64,000 nucleotides of DNA from Cellulomonas chengniuliangii (GTDB lineage: Bacteria; Actinomycetota; Actinomycetes; Actinomycetales; Cellulomonadaceae), in the NCBI RefSeq assembly GCF_024508335.1, contig NZ_CP101988.1, positions 1,736,001 to 1,800,000 of the forward strand, given 5' to 3'. The notes beneath the pieces were generated by a model. That model was not told the origin of the DNA, did no database searches, and saw nothing but the letters and a program-made list of their open reading frames with translations. Position numbers and translations under genes: made by a program. Below are positions 10,312 to 19,627 of this stretch, in pieces. Position 1 is the first letter of the stretch. The number at the start of each line of letters is the position of its first letter.

Positions 10312-11403
10312 GTGGACCAGCTGGACCAGGCTCTGGAGAGCGCGATGGCGCGCGCGCTCGAGCTGGCGCTCCGCGGTCCCGCCCACGGCCCCAACCCGCG
10401 TGTCGGCTGCGTGCTGGTGAGCCCTGACGGGCATCCGCTCGGCGAGGGCTGGCACCGGGGCGCCGGCACCCCGCACGCCGAGGTCGCTGCGCTTGACGAC
10501 GCCCGGGGACGCGGCGCGGTTGTCCGCGGCGCCACCGCTGTCGTGACCCTCGAGCCCTGCGACCACACCGGCCGCACCGGCCCGTGCTCCCGTGCGCTGC
10601 TCGACGCGGGCGTCTCGCGCGTCGTGATCGCCGTGGCGGACCCGAACCCGGTCGCGGCAGGCGGGGCCGCGCGGCTGCGCGCGGCCGGCGTTGACGTGGT
10701 CGCCGGGGTCAGCGAGCAGGAGGGCCGCGCCGTGCTCGGCCCGTGGCTGCACGCCATCGAGCACGGGCGCCCGTTCGTGACGCTGAAGCTCGCGACGTCC
10801 CTCGACGGACGGGTGGCCGCCGCCGACGGCTCCAGCCGGTGGATCACGTCGCAGGCCTCGCGACGCGACGCCCACGTCCTGCGCGCGCAGGTGGACGCGA
10901 TCGCCGTGGGCTCTGGCACGGCCGTGACCGACGACCCCGCGTTGACGGCGCGCGACGAGGCCGGAGGGCTGGCGGACCACCAGCCGCTGCGCGTGGTGGT
11001 GGGCCGTCGGCCGGCGCCCGCCAACGGCAGGCTGCGCGGGCCGGGCGGAGAGCTGGTGCACGCGGCGACGCACGACCCGCGCGAGGTGCTGGCCCTGCTG
11101 CACGCCCGGGAGGTCCGGCACCTGCTCGTCGAGGGCGGCCCCACGATCGCCGCCGCGTTCCTGCGCGCCGGGCTGGTCGACGAGGTGCGCGCCTACGTGG
11201 CGCCCGTGTTCCTCGGCGCCGGACGCCCTGCGGTCGCCGACCTGGGCATCGGGTCCATCGACGGGGCGCTGCGGCTGGAGCCGCACGAGGTCCGCCGGCT
11301 CGGGCCAGACGTGCTGATCGTCAGCCGCCCGCGCCCGCACGACCCGCCCCCAGGCACGGCGCAGACAATTCATCTGGTCCGCACGCCCAGCGAGGAGAGC
11401 TGA
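10312..11403 (+). CDS. ribD: Bifunctional riboflavin biosynthesis deaminase/reductase
   Basis: RibD deaminates the pyrimidine intermediate derived from GTP and then reduces its ribosyl side chain. The 363-residue product has an N-terminal zinc deaminase domain with GTPHAEVAAL and the EPCDHTGRTGPCS zinc ligands, and a C-terminal reductase with FVTLKLATSLDGRVAA, SSRWITSQASRRDAH and the VEGGPTIAAAFL motif. I chose the GTG at 10312 because GGGAGGCGGA lies immediately upstream and is the site the riboswitch can mask. It overlaps ribE by one base (TGATG). Confidence 0.95.
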   Translation: MDQLDQALESAMARALELALRGPAHGPNPRVGCVLVSPDGHPLGEGWHRGAGTPHAEVAALDDARGRGAVVRGATAVVTLEPCDHTGRTGPCSRALLDAGVSRVVIAVADPNPVAAGGAARLRAAGVDVVAGVSEQEGRAVLGPWLHAIEHGRPFVTLKLATSLDGRVAAADGSSRWITSQASRRDAHVLRAQVDAIAVGSGTAVTDDPALTARDEAGGLADHQPLRVVVGRRPAPANGRLRGPGGELVHAATHDPREVLALLHAREVRHLLVEGGPTIAAAFLRAGLVDEVRAYVAPVFLGAGRPAVADLGIGSIDGALRLEPHEVRRLGPDVLIVSRPRPHDPPPGTAQTIHLVRTPSEES

Positions 11404-12014
11404 TGTTCACCGGAATCGTCGAAGAGGTCGGCGCCGTCGTCATGATCGAGGCGGCCGCCGGCCAGGGGGACGCCCGGGTGGCGGTCAAGGGGCCACTGGT
11501 GGCATCCGACGCGGCGCTGGGCGACTCGATCTGCGTGGCGGGCGTGTGCCTGACCGTCACCGGCCTCCCCGGCGATGGGACGTTCACGGCGGACGTCATG
11601 CCCGAGACGCTGCGGCGCACCGCCCTCGGCGACCTCGCGGCGGGGTCGCCGGTGAACCTGGAGCGCGCGCTGCGCGCTGACGCCCGCCTCGGCGGGCACA
11701 TCGTCCAGGGCCACGTGGACGGGGTCGCGGTGCTGCGCTCCCGCACCCCGGGCCCTCGCTGGGACGACCTGGTCTTCGAGGTCGGGCCGGAGCTGGCCCG
11801 GTACATCGCGGAGAAGGGATCGGTCGCGGTCTCCGGAGTCTCCCTGACCGTGACGCAGGTGTCGCAGGACTCGTTCGGGGTCTCGCTGATCCCGACGACG
11901 CTCGCCGCGACGACCCTGGGCGCCCTGGCCCCGGGCGCGCGGGTCAATGTGGAGGTCGATGTGCTCGCCAAGTACGTGGAACGGCTGCTGCAGGCGGGGG
12001 AGGCGGTCCGATGA
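11403..12014 (+). CDS. ribE: Riboflavin synthase alpha subunit
   Basis: The enzyme dismutates two 6,7-dimethyl-8-ribityllumazine molecules to riboflavin. The 203-residue protein shows the duplicated lumazine-binding fold: MFTGIVEEVGAV with VAGVCLTVT in the first half, and LGGHIVQGHVDGVA with VSGVSLTVTQV in the second. It has family length. Its ATG overlaps the ribD stop and its own stop overlaps the ribBA start, so the operon is tightly translationally coupled under the FMN riboswitch. Confidence 0.96.
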   Translation: MFTGIVEEVGAVVMIEAAAGQGDARVAVKGPLVASDAALGDSICVAGVCLTVTGLPGDGTFTADVMPETLRRTALGDLAAGSPVNLERALRADARLGGHIVQGHVDGVAVLRSRTPGPRWDDLVFEVGPELARYIAEKGSVAVSGVSLTVTQVSQDSFGVSLIPTTLAATTLGALAPGARVNVEVDVLAKYVERLLQAGEAVR

Positions 12015-13411
12015 GCGCGCCTGTTCTGGGAACCATCGAGCAGGCCCTCGACGCGCTGCGCGCGGGACGGCCTGTGCTCGTCGCGGACTCCCCAGACCGC
12101 GAGAACGAGGCCGATGTCATCCTCGCCGCCGCGTCCGCCACACCCGAGTGGGTGGCCTGGACCATCCGGCACTCCTCGGGCTACCTGTGCGCCCCCATGC
12201 CGGCCGCGCGCGCCGACGCCCTGCAGCTGCCCCTGATGGTGCCGCAGAGCGAGGACCCCCGCCGCACGGCGTACACGGTGACGGTCGACGCGGCCTCCGG
12301 CGTGACCACCGGGATCTCGGCTGCCGACCGCGCCCGCACGCTGCGGGTGCTGGCCGATCCGGCGTCCGGGCCGGAGAGCCTGATCCGGCCGGGGCACGTG
12401 CTGCCGCTGCGCGCGGTGCCCGGCGGCGTGCTGCACCGATCGGGCCACACCGAGGCCGCCGTGGACCTGTGCCGTCTCGCCGGGCTCGAGCCGGTGGGCG
12501 CCATCGCGGAGCTGGTCAACGACGACGGCACGATGGTGCGCCTCGACGAAGCCGCGCAGGTCGCCGCCGAGAACGGCCTCGTGCTGATCACCATCGCCGA
12601 CCTGGTGGCGTGGCGCACCCAGCACGGCGACGTCGTGGAGGCGGCCGACGCGGACGCGGACGCGCACGGCGCCGGCACGACGCCCCGGGTGCACGCGACG
12701 CACACGGCGTACCTGCCGACCAGGCACGGCGAGTTCCGCATCCACGGCTACCGCGACCTGCGCACCGGCTCCGAGCACGTGGCGCTCGTGGCGACGCAGG
12801 GCCTCGCCGAGCAGCCCGTGGTCCGGGTGCACTCGGAGTGCCTGACAGGCGACGCGTTCGGGTCGGCGCGCTGCGACTGCGGACCGCAGCTCGACGCCGC
12901 GCTCGAGCTCGCCGCGCGTGAGGGCGGCGCCGTCGTGTACCTGCGCGGCCACGAGGGCCGGGGGATCGGGCTCCTGGCCAAGGTCGCGGCCTACGCGCTG
13001 CAGGACGAGGGCCGGGACACCGTCGAGGCGAACCTCGACCTCGGCTGGCCGGCCGACCGACGCGAGTACGGCGCCGCCGCGGCGATCCTCGCGGACCTGG
13101 GCGTGCAGCGGGTCACGCTGCTCACCAACAACCCGGCGAAGGTCACAGGGCTGCGAGCCCACGGCATCGACGTCGTCCAGATCCGGGCGCTCGAGGTGGG
13201 CCGGACGCCGCACAACGAGGCGTACCTACGCACCAAGGCCACCTCGATGGGACACGTGCTGACGTTCCCGCCGGGCACCGAGCAGACCGAGCCGCTGCGG
13301 CTCGACCCGGTCGAGGCCGCACCGGCCGCGCCCGGCACCGACACCGGCGACCACGTCCTCGTCGAGGACGACCTGGGCGCTATCCCCACCAGCGAGGAGA
13401 TCAGGTCATGA
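12011..13411 (+). CDS. ribBA: Bifunctional 3,4-dihydroxy-2-butanone-4-phosphate synthase / GTP cyclohydrolase II
   Basis: The protein supplies both riboflavin precursors. The N-terminal DHBP synthase (about residues 1-205) carries [23 protein letters not shown], and [11 protein letters not shown] with [13 protein letters not shown]. The C-terminal GTP cyclohydrolase II (about 240-425) has [15 protein letters not shown] followed by RCDCGPQ zinc-binding cysteines and [11 protein letters not shown]. The tail after about residue 425 is Ala/Pro/Asp-rich. At 466 residues it is slightly longer than many homologues because of this tail. It overlaps ribE and ribH by four bases each. Confidence 0.96.
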   Translation: MSAPVLGTIEQALDALRAGRPVLVADSPDRENEADVILAAASATPEWVAWTIRHSSGYLCAPMPAARADALQLPLMVPQSEDPRRTAYTVTVDAASGVTTGISAADRARTLRVLADPASGPESLIRPGHVLPLRAVPGGVLHRSGHTEAAVDLCRLAGLEPVGAIAELVNDDGTMVRLDEAAQVAAENGLVLITIADLVAWRTQHGDVVEAADADADAHGAGTTPRVHATHTAYLPTRHGEFRIHGYRDLRTGSEHVALVATQGLAEQPVVRVHSECLTGDAFGSARCDCGPQLDAALELAAREGGAVVYLRGHEGRGIGLLAKVAAYALQDEGRDTVEANLDLGWPADRREYGAAAAILADLGVQRVTLLTNNPAKVTGLRAHGIDVVQIRALEVGRTPHNEAYLRTKATSMGHVLTFPPGTEQTEPLRLDPVEAAPAAPGTDTGDHVLVEDDLGAIPTSEEIRS

Positions 13412-13884
13412 GCGGCGCAGGAGCACCCACCCTGGACGTCGACGGCGCGGGACTGCGGGTGACCGTCGTCGCCGCCAGCTGGCACACCGTCGTCATGGAC
13501 GGGCTGATCGAGGGGGCGCGACGCGCCCTGGCGGCGGCGCGCGTGACGGACGTCACGTGGGTGCGTGTCCCCGGCACGTTCGAGCTGCCCGTCGCCGCCC
13601 GGCACGCAGCCGGCCACGCCGACGCCGTGGTCGCGCTCGGGGTGGTCATCCGGGGCGGCACCCCGCACTTCGACTACGTGTGCCAGGCCGCCGCGATGGG
13701 CCTGACGGACGTCGCGGTGCGCACCGGCGTTCCGGTCGGGTTCGGTGTCCTCACGTGCGATGACGAGGCGCAGGCGCTCGATCGCGCGGGGCTGCCGGGA
13801 TCGCACGAGGACAAGGGCGCGGAGGCCGCTGAGGCGGCCCTGGCGACGGTCGCGGCCCTGCGTGCGTCTAGGCTCCTGCCGTGA
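13408..13884 (+). CDS. ribH: 6,7-dimethyl-8-ribityllumazine synthase
   Basis: Lumazine synthase condenses the pyrimidine and butanone intermediates in the penultimate riboflavin step. The 158-residue protein contains [44 protein letters not shown] with the catalytic-type His, and [16 protein letters not shown]. It is the last rib gene of the operon. Its stop overlaps hisE, so the riboflavin and histidine genes are joined head to tail. Confidence 0.96.
   Translation: MSGAGAPTLDVDGAGLRVTVVAASWHTVVMDGLIEGARRALAAARVTDVTWVRVPGTFELPVAARHAAGHADAVVALGVVIRGGTPHFDYVCQAAAMGLTDVAVRTGVPVGFGVLTCDDEAQALDRAGLPGSHEDKGAEAAEAALATVAALRASRLLP
13869..13881 (+). promoter_or_regulatory. Leaderless -10 box for hisE inside ribH
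   Basis: TAGGCT at 13869-13874 lies six bases before the hisE GTG, inside the last codons of ribH. It could give hisE-hisG transcription independent of the FMN riboswitch. Confidence 0.45.
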
Positions 13885-14144
13885 AGACGTTCGACGCGCT
13901 GTTCGCTGAGCTGGCCCAGAAGGCCGCCACCCGCCCCGCCGGATCCGGCACTGTCACCGAGCTGGATGCCGGCGTCCATGCGATCGGCAAGAAGGTCGTC
14001 GAGGAGGCCGCCGAGGTCTGGATGGCCGCCGAGCACGAGGGTGACGAGCGCACCGCCGAGGAGATCTCGCAGCTGCTCTACCACCTGCAGGTGCTGATGC
14101 TCGCGAAGGGCCTGACCCTCGAGGACGTCTACGCCCACCTGTGA
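13881..14144 (+). CDS. hisE: Phosphoribosyl-ATP pyrophosphatase
   Basis: HisE hydrolyses phosphoribosyl-ATP to phosphoribosyl-AMP, the second step of histidine biosynthesis. The 87-residue all-alpha MazG-like protein contains [19 protein letters not shown] and the [13 protein letters not shown] helix with acidic metal ligands. The GTG overlaps the ribH stop by four bases and has its own putative -10 box. hisG follows after a hairpin. Confidence 0.94.
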   Translation: MKTFDALFAELAQKAATRPAGSGTVTELDAGVHAIGKKVVEEAAEVWMAAEHEGDERTAEEISQLLYHLQVLMLAKGLTLEDVYAHL

Positions 14145-14153
14145 CCGCGGCGA

Positions 14154-14186
14154 CCTGGCGCACCGCCCCGACGTGGGGGCGCCAGG
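14154..14186 (+). terminator. Hairpin between hisE and hisG
   Basis: CCTGGCGC at 14154-14161 pairs with GCGCCAGG at 14179-14186, with further GCCCC/GGGGG pairing inside. There is no U-tract. It may attenuate read-through into hisG or stabilise the upstream mRNA. Confidence 0.4.
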
Positions 14187-14243
14187 GCTCCGCCGCCCGG
14201 CCACACCCGTCTCTTCCACCGAACGACCCATCGTGAGGACCCC

Positions 14244-15095
14244 GTGCTGAGGATCGCTGTCCCCAACAAGGGCTCGCTGTCAGAGCCCGCCGCCGAGATG
14301 CTCCGCGAGGCGGGCTACCGCCAGCGCCGCGACTCCCGCGAGCTCGTGCTGCCCGACCCGGACAACGACGTCGAGTTCTTCTTCCTTCGCCCCCGCGACA
14401 TCGCGGTGTACGTGGGCGCCGGCACCGTCGACGTCGGCATCACCGGCCGCGACCTGCTCCTGGACTCCGAGTCGGCCGCGAGCGAGCACCTTCGCCTCGG
14501 GTTCGCCCGCTCGACGTTCCGGTTCGCGGCTCCCGCTGCCCAGGACCTCCAGGACGCCTCGGAGATCGCCGGGCGCCGGGTCGCCACGTCCTACCCGGTG
14601 CTCGTGCGCGCCTACCTGGCCGAGCGCGGCGTCGCCCCCTCGGAGATCGTGCGCCTCGACGGCGCCGTCGAGACCGCCATCCGGCTGGGCGTCGCCGACG
14701 TGATCGCGGACGTCGTCGAGACCGGCACGACGCTGCGCGCAGCCGGGCTGGCCATCTTCGGCGAGCCCATCCTGCGCTCCGAGGCCGTGCTCGTCCGGCG
14801 CTCGGACGGGGACGAGCCTGCGGGCCTGGACGTGCTGACCCGCCGCCTGCAGGGCGTCATGACGGCGCACGAGTACGTCCTGATGGACTACGACGTGCCG
14901 CTGGCCCTGGTCGACGAGGCCGTGGCGATCACCCCCGGCCTGGAGTCCCCGACGGTGTCCCCGTTGCACAACCGCGAGTGGGCCGCCGTGCGGGCGATGG
15001 TGCGGCGCTCCGACACGAACCGGGTCATGGACACGCTGTACGACCTGGGCGCGCGGGCCATCCTCGTGACGTCGATCCACGCCTGCCGGCTGTGA
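14244..15095 (+). CDS. hisG: ATP phosphoribosyltransferase (long form)
   Basis: HisG condenses ATP with PRPP in the first, feedback-controlled step of histidine synthesis. The 283-residue length and a C-terminal ACT-like regulatory domain (about residues 210-283) mark the long, HisZ-independent form. Catalytic-domain motifs include [28 protein letters not shown] and the PRPP loop [18 protein letters not shown]. The GTG start follows GTGAGGAC. Its stop overlaps the next gene by four bases. Confidence 0.95.
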   Translation: MLRIAVPNKGSLSEPAAEMLREAGYRQRRDSRELVLPDPDNDVEFFFLRPRDIAVYVGAGTVDVGITGRDLLLDSESAASEHLRLGFARSTFRFAAPAAQDLQDASEIAGRRVATSYPVLVRAYLAERGVAPSEIVRLDGAVETAIRLGVADVIADVVETGTTLRAAGLAIFGEPILRSEAVLVRRSDGDEPAGLDVLTRRLQGVMTAHEYVLMDYDVPLALVDEAVAITPGLESPTVSPLHNREWAAVRAMVRRSDTNRVMDTLYDLGARAILVTSIHACRL

Positions 15096-15592
15096 CCGAG
15101 CACAGCCCTGGCGCGAGCCGGGGCGATGACGACCGGCCAGGGCTGGCCGACCTCTACGCGCCGTTCCGCCCCCGGTACGCCCGCCTCGTGACGCTCGGGC
15201 TCGCCGGGGTGGTCCTCGCGCTCACGGTGGTGCTCATCGTGACGTTCCCGCGGCTCGCGCCGGGCAGCGACGTGCTGGGCGACCAGGTCGGCTTCGGCCT
15301 GGTGGGCGGGGCGATCGCGCTGTTCTGCTGGCGGCAGGCGACCGTCTCGGCCCGGGTCGACCCGCAGGGCATCTCGGTGCGCAACCTCGTCTTCTCCCGG
15401 CGGCTCGAGTGGGCCGAGATCGTCTTGGTGCGCTTCGGCGAGGGGCGCCCGTGGGCGCAGCTCGACTTGGCGGACGGGGACACCCTCGCGGTGATGGGCG
15501 TGCAGCGCGCCGACGGCGCCAGGGCCGAGCGCGAGGCGCGCCGGCTGGCGACCCTGGTCGAGCTGCACAGCCGCACGCCCCGCGACGACTGA
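15092..15592 (+). CDS. PH domain-containing membrane protein
   Basis: A 166-residue protein of unknown function. After a charged 28-residue N-terminus there are two transmembrane helices ([19 protein letters not shown] at about 34-52 and the [13 protein letters not shown] stretch near 70-83). A cytoplasmic PH-like domain follows ([25 protein letters not shown]). Proteins of this type commonly follow hisG in actinobacteria. The GTG at 15092 overlaps the hisG stop, which supports this start over longer options. No link to histidine synthesis is evident. Confidence 0.8.
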   Translation: MTEHSPGASRGDDDRPGLADLYAPFRPRYARLVTLGLAGVVLALTVVLIVTFPRLAPGSDVLGDQVGFGLVGGAIALFCWRQATVSARVDPQGISVRNLVFSRRLEWAEIVLVRFGEGRPWAQLDLADGDTLAVMGVQRADGARAEREARRLATLVELHSRTPRDD

Positions 15593-15609
15593 CCGGACGG
15601 CCGGCGGCG

Positions 15610-16788
15610 TCAGGCCCGGCGACCGGCCGCGATCTCCTCGGCGTGCACGCCGGCGACCGCCGCGGCGAGGAACGCGCCCGGATCCGCCCCCAGGCCTCGG
15701 CCCATGGTGGACAGCCGCACCGGAGACGCGCCGAGGGCGGCGAGCAGCCCCTCGTCGGCGGACGTCTCCACCAGCCGGTGGCGTCCGGAGGGCGCGACGA
15801 GCCCGAGCGCCTGGGCCCGCACCCGCTCGCCGAGCTCGGCGAGCGTGGGCTGGCCCGACACGCCCTCCTGCGCGAGCCCGGTGGCGAACACCGGCACCAC
15901 GACGTCGGCCGGCGCCAGGGCGACCCGGCCGTACGCCGTGAGCGAGTGGTGGGAGACCCCGAGGTGGCGCTCCCGTGGGTCCGCCCCGGACACCCGCAGC
16001 GACGCGACAGGCGTCCCGCGCAGCGTCGCCGCGGCGTTGACCGCCTCGCCTGCCGCGACGCCGGAGAACCCCCACCGCGTCCCGGTGCCCAGGTTGCCGG
16101 GGCCCTGCGCGACCACCACGAGGTCCGCGTCGACCACGTGCCGGGCGGCCAGCAACCCGGTGTGCACCGTGACGGCCTCCAGGTCCCCGCCGAACGCCTG
16201 CCCCGTGGTGACGCACGCCTCGATCCAGCCCGCGGACCGCAGCCCCGCCACCGCCTGGGAGAACCACGCGGGGAGCGCACCGCCGTCGGTCATCACGTAG
16301 GCGACCCGGGGCGCCGGCCGGCCGGCGCGCGCGGCCGCGTGCCGTGCGCCGGCGACGATCGCGGGCAGGGCGGAGTGCAGGTCGGCGACGACCACCGGCA
16401 GGCCGGCGAGGTCGTCGGCGTCCCGCAGCACGTCGTGGTGCGGCGACTCCTGGTCGTCCACGCCCAACACCATCTCCTGCAACGGGGTGTACCGGGCCTT
16501 GACGAGGTGCCCGGGACCCGGCTCAGCGTCTGCCGGGAGCGTGTCGACAGGCGCCACGACCATCGCGTAGCCCCCGGTGCCGAGCCCGCGCGCCAAGGCC
16601 GTGACGTTGAGCAGCACCCGCTCGCCCACCGCGGGGAGACCGACCAGGCCGGGGTAGGCGAGGGCGCGCACCGTCCCGCCGGGAGGCAGGCCGCCGACGC
16701 CCTCTCCCTCGAGGGAGGCCTCGAGCTCCGCCGCACCCGGCCAGCGCCGACCGTGCGACACCACGACTGCTGAACGCCAGGTGATCAC
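15610..16788 (-). CDS. DUF3866 family protein
   Basis: A 392-residue actinobacterial protein of the DUF3866 family, function unknown. It starts MITWRSAVVVSHGRRWPGA and has the family features ALAYPGLVGLPAVGERVLLNVTAL, KARYTPLQEMVLGVDDQESPHHD and QGPGNLGTGTRWGFSGV. It looks cytoplasmic, with no signal or membrane segments. It is transcribed divergently from pafB across 33 bp, an arrangement repeated in related genomes, and converges on the PH-domain gene with only 17 bp between stops. Confidence 0.82.
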   Translation of the reverse strand: MITWRSAVVVSHGRRWPGAAELEASLEGEGVGGLPPGGTVRALAYPGLVGLPAVGERVLLNVTALARGLGTGGYAMVVAPVDTLPADAEPGPGHLVKARYTPLQEMVLGVDDQESPHHDVLRDADDLAGLPVVVADLHSALPAIVAGARHAAARAGRPAPRVAYVMTDGGALPAWFSQAVAGLRSAGWIEACVTTGQAFGGDLEAVTVHTGLLAARHVVDADLVVVAQGPGNLGTGTRWGFSGVAAGEAVNAAATLRGTPVASLRVSGADPRERHLGVSHHSLTAYGRVALAPADVVVPVFATGLAQEGVSGQPTLAELGERVRAQALGLVAPSGRHRLVETSADEGLLAALGASPVRLSTMGRGLGADPGAFLAAAVAGVHAEEIAAGRRA

Positions 16789-16808
16789 CGGATCACGCTA
16801 CCGGCCAC

Positions 16809-16822
16809 TAGCGTGGTGCCGA
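16809..16822 (+). promoter_or_regulatory. Leaderless -10 box for pafB
   Basis: TAGCGT at 16809-16814 is seven bases ahead of the pafB ATG at 16822, inside the 33-bp divergent gap with the DUF3866 gene. Confidence 0.45.
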
Positions 16823-17877
16823 TGCCAGAACAGATCCATCCCGCCGAACGGCTGCTCAACCTGGTCATCGCGTTGGTCAACACCTCCGCGCGCATGACCA
16901 AGGAGCAGATCCGCACGAGCGTCGCCGGCTACGGCGACGCTCCGTCCGACGACGCCTTCGAGCGGATGTTCGAGCGCGACAAGGACACGCTGCGCGAGCT
17001 CGGCATCCCAATCCTCACGGTCACAGGCGCCGGCCACGGCGACGACATCGGGTACCGGATCGACCAGGAGGCGTACGCGCTGCCGCCCATCGAGCTGACG
17101 CCCGCCGAACTGGGCGCCCTGTCGTTGGCCGCCCAGTTCTGGCAAGACCAGTCGGTGCGGACCGACACCACCCGGGCGCTCACCAAGCTGCGCGCGGTGG
17201 GCGACGCGCCTGAGGCCGCAGACCTGGTGGCCGGCCTCGCCCCCCGGGTGCGCGCCGCCGGCGACAGCTTCGGCCCGCTGCTCGAGGCCGTCCACGCGCG
17301 GCGGGTCGTGTCGTTCACCTACCGCGCGGCCAGCACGGGGGAGGTCCGCACCCGCTCGGTCGAGCCGTGGCGGCTGCTGGCCCGGCGCGGCGGCTGGTTC
17401 CTCGTGGGGCACGACCGCGAGCGTGGCGAGGCCCGCTCGTTCCGGCTGAGCCGCATCGAGGGGCGCGTCCGCGCCGACGGGCCCGAGGGCGCGTTCGACC
17501 CTCCGCGCCCCGACCTCGTCGACGCAGCCACGAGGGCGTGGAGCGGTGGCTCCCAGCAGGTGGCGGTGCTCGCGGTGCGCCCCGAGCGCGCGGAGGCGCT
17601 GCGGGCCCGCGCCTTGCCCGCCGCGGCGTCCGGCGCCGATGCGGATGCGGCCGATGGCGTCGAACTGCGCGACCCGGCCGTCGCGGCGGTGGTGGCCGAC
17701 CGCGACGTGCTCCATGTGCCCTTCACCTCGCTCGGCGAGATGGCGGAGGACGTGCTGGGGTACGGGGACGCCGTCGTGGTGCTCGACCCACCCCCGTTGC
17801 GGCAGGCCGTGCTGCGGCTGCTTCGGGTGGCCGCCGACCTGCACCCCGCCGAGCATGGAGGCGCATCCCGTGGCTGA
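16822..17877 (+). CDS. pafB: WYL-domain transcriptional regulator PafB
   Basis: PafB forms a heterodimer with PafC that activates the SOS-independent DNA-damage response of actinobacteria. The 351-residue protein has an N-terminal winged-helix part (AERLLNLVIALVNTSARMTKEQI) and a WYL domain near residues 155-230 (ARRVVSFTYRAASTGEVRTRSVEPWRLLARRGGWFLVGHD). I used the ATG at 16822 rather than a GTG nine bases upstream because a -10 box lies seven bases before it. It overlaps pafC by eight bases. Confidence 0.92.
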   Translation: MPEQIHPAERLLNLVIALVNTSARMTKEQIRTSVAGYGDAPSDDAFERMFERDKDTLRELGIPILTVTGAGHGDDIGYRIDQEAYALPPIELTPAELGALSLAAQFWQDQSVRTDTTRALTKLRAVGDAPEAADLVAGLAPRVRAAGDSFGPLLEAVHARRVVSFTYRAASTGEVRTRSVEPWRLLARRGGWFLVGHDRERGEARSFRLSRIEGRVRADGPEGAFDPPRPDLVDAATRAWSGGSQQVAVLAVRPERAEALRARALPAAASGADADAADGVELRDPAVAAVVADRDVLHVPFTSLGEMAEDVLGYGDAVVVLDPPPLRQAVLRLLRVAADLHPAEHGGASRG

Positions 17878-18856
17878 GCGGGCGAGTGAGCGGCTGCTGC
17901 GGCTGCTCGGCATGATCACCTACCTGGACCGGCACGCGGGCGTGCCCGTCGAGCAGGTCGCGGCGCACTTCGGGGTGACGCCGCGCCAGGTGATCGACGA
18001 CGTCGACACCCTGTGGATGACGGGCACCCCCGGGTACTACCCGCACGACCTCATCGACTTCGACGCCGCCTCGTACGAGGAGGGCGTGGTGCGGCTCACC
18101 GAGGCGCGGGGCATGACCCGGCCGCTGCGCCTGGGCACCCGTGAGGCGGTGGCCCTCGTGGCGGCGCTGCGCGCGATGCGCGAGGCGCTGGACCCGAGCC
18201 TCGACGCTGAGCGGGCCCAAGTGCTGGCCTCGGCCCTCGAGAAGCTCACCGCGGCGACCGGCGAGGCCGCGGCAGGCGTGGACGTGCGCTTGGCTGTCGA
18301 CGGCGCCCCGCAGGTCGTGGCGGCCATCGGCTTGGCGCTGCAGCAGGGGCGCCGGATGTGGATGCGGTACGTCAACGCCTCCGACGTCGCGAGCGAGCGG
18401 GAGGTGGACCCCATCCGCCTGGTCACCTCGGACGAGCGCTCGTACCTGCTCGCCTGGTGCCTCCGCGCAGGCGGCGAGCGCCTGTTCCGCGTGGACCGGG
18501 TCGTGGCGGCGCGGGTCCTGGACACGCCCGCCGAGCCGCACGCGGTGAGCGACCGCGCGACCGAGTTCCGGCCGGACCGGTCGGAGGGCCTGGTGACGCT
18601 CGTCGTGCGGAGCCGTGCCCGCTGGATCGCGGAGAGCGTGCCCGTCGAGGCAGTGCGGAACCATCCCGACGGCTCGTTCGAGGTCGACCTGCGGGTCGCG
18701 AACGTCGCATGGCTCCGGCACCTGGTGCTCAGCGCCGCGGAGGACGTCATCGAGGTCCGCCCGCCCGAGGTGGCAGCCGCTGTGGCGGACATGGCACGGG
18801 CGGCGCTCGACGCGTACGGGCCTCTCGCCGACCGCGACATGCCGACGGGCCGGTAG
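17870..18856 (+). CDS. pafC: WYL-domain transcriptional regulator PafC
   Basis: The partner of PafB, 328 residues. The N-terminal HTH (SERLLRLLGMITYLDRHAGVPVEQVAAHFGVTPRQVIDDVDTLW) is followed by the WYL region around residues 160-215 (GRRMWMRYVNASDVASEREVDPIRLVTSDERSYLLAWC). The GTG at 17870 has GGAGG at 17857-17861. An ATG at 17855 would add five residues. In related genomes pafBC precede tatA-tatC, as here. Confidence 0.92.
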   Translation: MAERASERLLRLLGMITYLDRHAGVPVEQVAAHFGVTPRQVIDDVDTLWMTGTPGYYPHDLIDFDAASYEEGVVRLTEARGMTRPLRLGTREAVALVAALRAMREALDPSLDAERAQVLASALEKLTAATGEAAAGVDVRLAVDGAPQVVAAIGLALQQGRRMWMRYVNASDVASEREVDPIRLVTSDERSYLLAWCLRAGGERLFRVDRVVAARVLDTPAEPHAVSDRATEFRPDRSEGLVTLVVRSRARWIAESVPVEAVRNHPDGSFEVDLRVANVAWLRHLVLSAAEDVIEVRPPEVAAAVADMARAALDAYGPLADRDMPTGR

Positions 18857-18886
18857 CAGCGGCGCCTGGCTCGACGGTCGTCACAC

Positions 18887-18899
18887 TAGGGTGGTCGCG
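18887..18899 (+). promoter_or_regulatory. Leaderless -10 box for the small membrane protein gene
   Basis: TAGGGT at 18887-18892 lies six bases before the GTG at 18899, consistent with a leaderless transcript. Confidence 0.45.
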
Positions 18900-19225
18900 T
18901 GCTCTGGTTCTTCGTGTGGACGGCCCTCGCCCTGGGGACGCTGCTCGGCGCGTTCTGGCTCGGGCGAGACCTGTGGCGCAAGGGCATCGCCCTGCTCGAG
19001 GAGCTCGGCCGCGCGGCCGAGGTGCTCGGCGTGCTGGCCGAGCGCACAGCCGAGCTGGCGGACGCCGCTGCGGCGGCCGCGCCGGCTCGCCCACAGTTGC
19101 TGGACGACCCCGCCACGCACCGCGTCACCGTCGACCGGTTGCGCGAGGAGCGGGCCGAACGGGCCGCGCTGCGCGCGGAGCGCCATCGTCAGACCTTCGC
19201 GCGCTGGCGGGCCTACAGCCGCTGA
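18899..19225 (+). CDS. Small membrane-anchored coiled-coil protein of unknown function
   Basis: A 108-residue protein with one N-terminal membrane helix (LWFFVWTALALGTLLGAFWLG, about residues 2-22). A charged, Ala/Glu/Arg-rich helical tail follows (LLEELGRAAEVLGVLAERTAELA and a second segment rich in RAERxALRAE). The layout suggests a membrane anchor with a cytoplasmic coiled coil. It sits between pafC and tatA and is preceded by its own -10 box. I do not recognise a named family. Confidence 0.72.
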   Translation: MLWFFVWTALALGTLLGAFWLGRDLWRKGIALLEELGRAAEVLGVLAERTAELADAAAAAAPARPQLLDDPATHRVTVDRLREERAERAALRAERHRQTFARWRAYSR

Positions 19226-19316
19226 GCGGCCACGACGCGGGACCAAGGGCGGCGTGGCGGCGCCACCGCAGGCGGTTAGTATCTGGGCACCACGAAGGTT
19301 CCGAGGGAGACATCCG

Positions 19317-19622
19317 ATGAACGCGCTCAAGCCCATGCACATCTTGGTCCTGGTGATCGTCGTGCTGCTCCTCTTCGGGGCGAAGCGGCTTCCCGACCTC
19401 GCCAGGAGCGTCGGCCAGTCGTTGAAGATCTTCAAGAACGAGGTCAAGGACCTCACGGACGACAACGACGTCCGTCCGATCCCCACCACGGCCGCCCCCG
19501 TGGCAGCCCCGCCGGCGAGCGTGGCTCCCGCGCCGCAGGCCGTCGACCCAGGCACGCCCGCGACGCCCGCTGATCGGCCGGCGCAGACGCCTCCGGCCGG
19601 GGGCGACCAGCACACGAGCTGA
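19317..19622 (+). CDS. tatA: Sec-independent protein translocase subunit TatA
   Basis: TatA oligomerises to form the channel for folded twin-arginine substrates. The 101-residue protein has one membrane helix (MHILVLVIVVLLLFGAKRLP, about residues 7-26), the FGAKRLP hinge, an amphipathic helix (ARSVGQSLKIFKNEVK), and a long Pro/Ala/Thr-rich tail. The ATG at 19317 follows GAGGGAGA, and TAGTAT at 19277-19282 is a likely -10 box. tatC follows five bases after the stop. Confidence 0.94.
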   Translation: MNALKPMHILVLVIVVLLLFGAKRLPDLARSVGQSLKIFKNEVKDLTDDNDVRPIPTTAAPVAAPPASVAPAPQAVDPGTPATPADRPAQTPPAGGDQHTS

Positions 19623-19627
19623 CCCTG

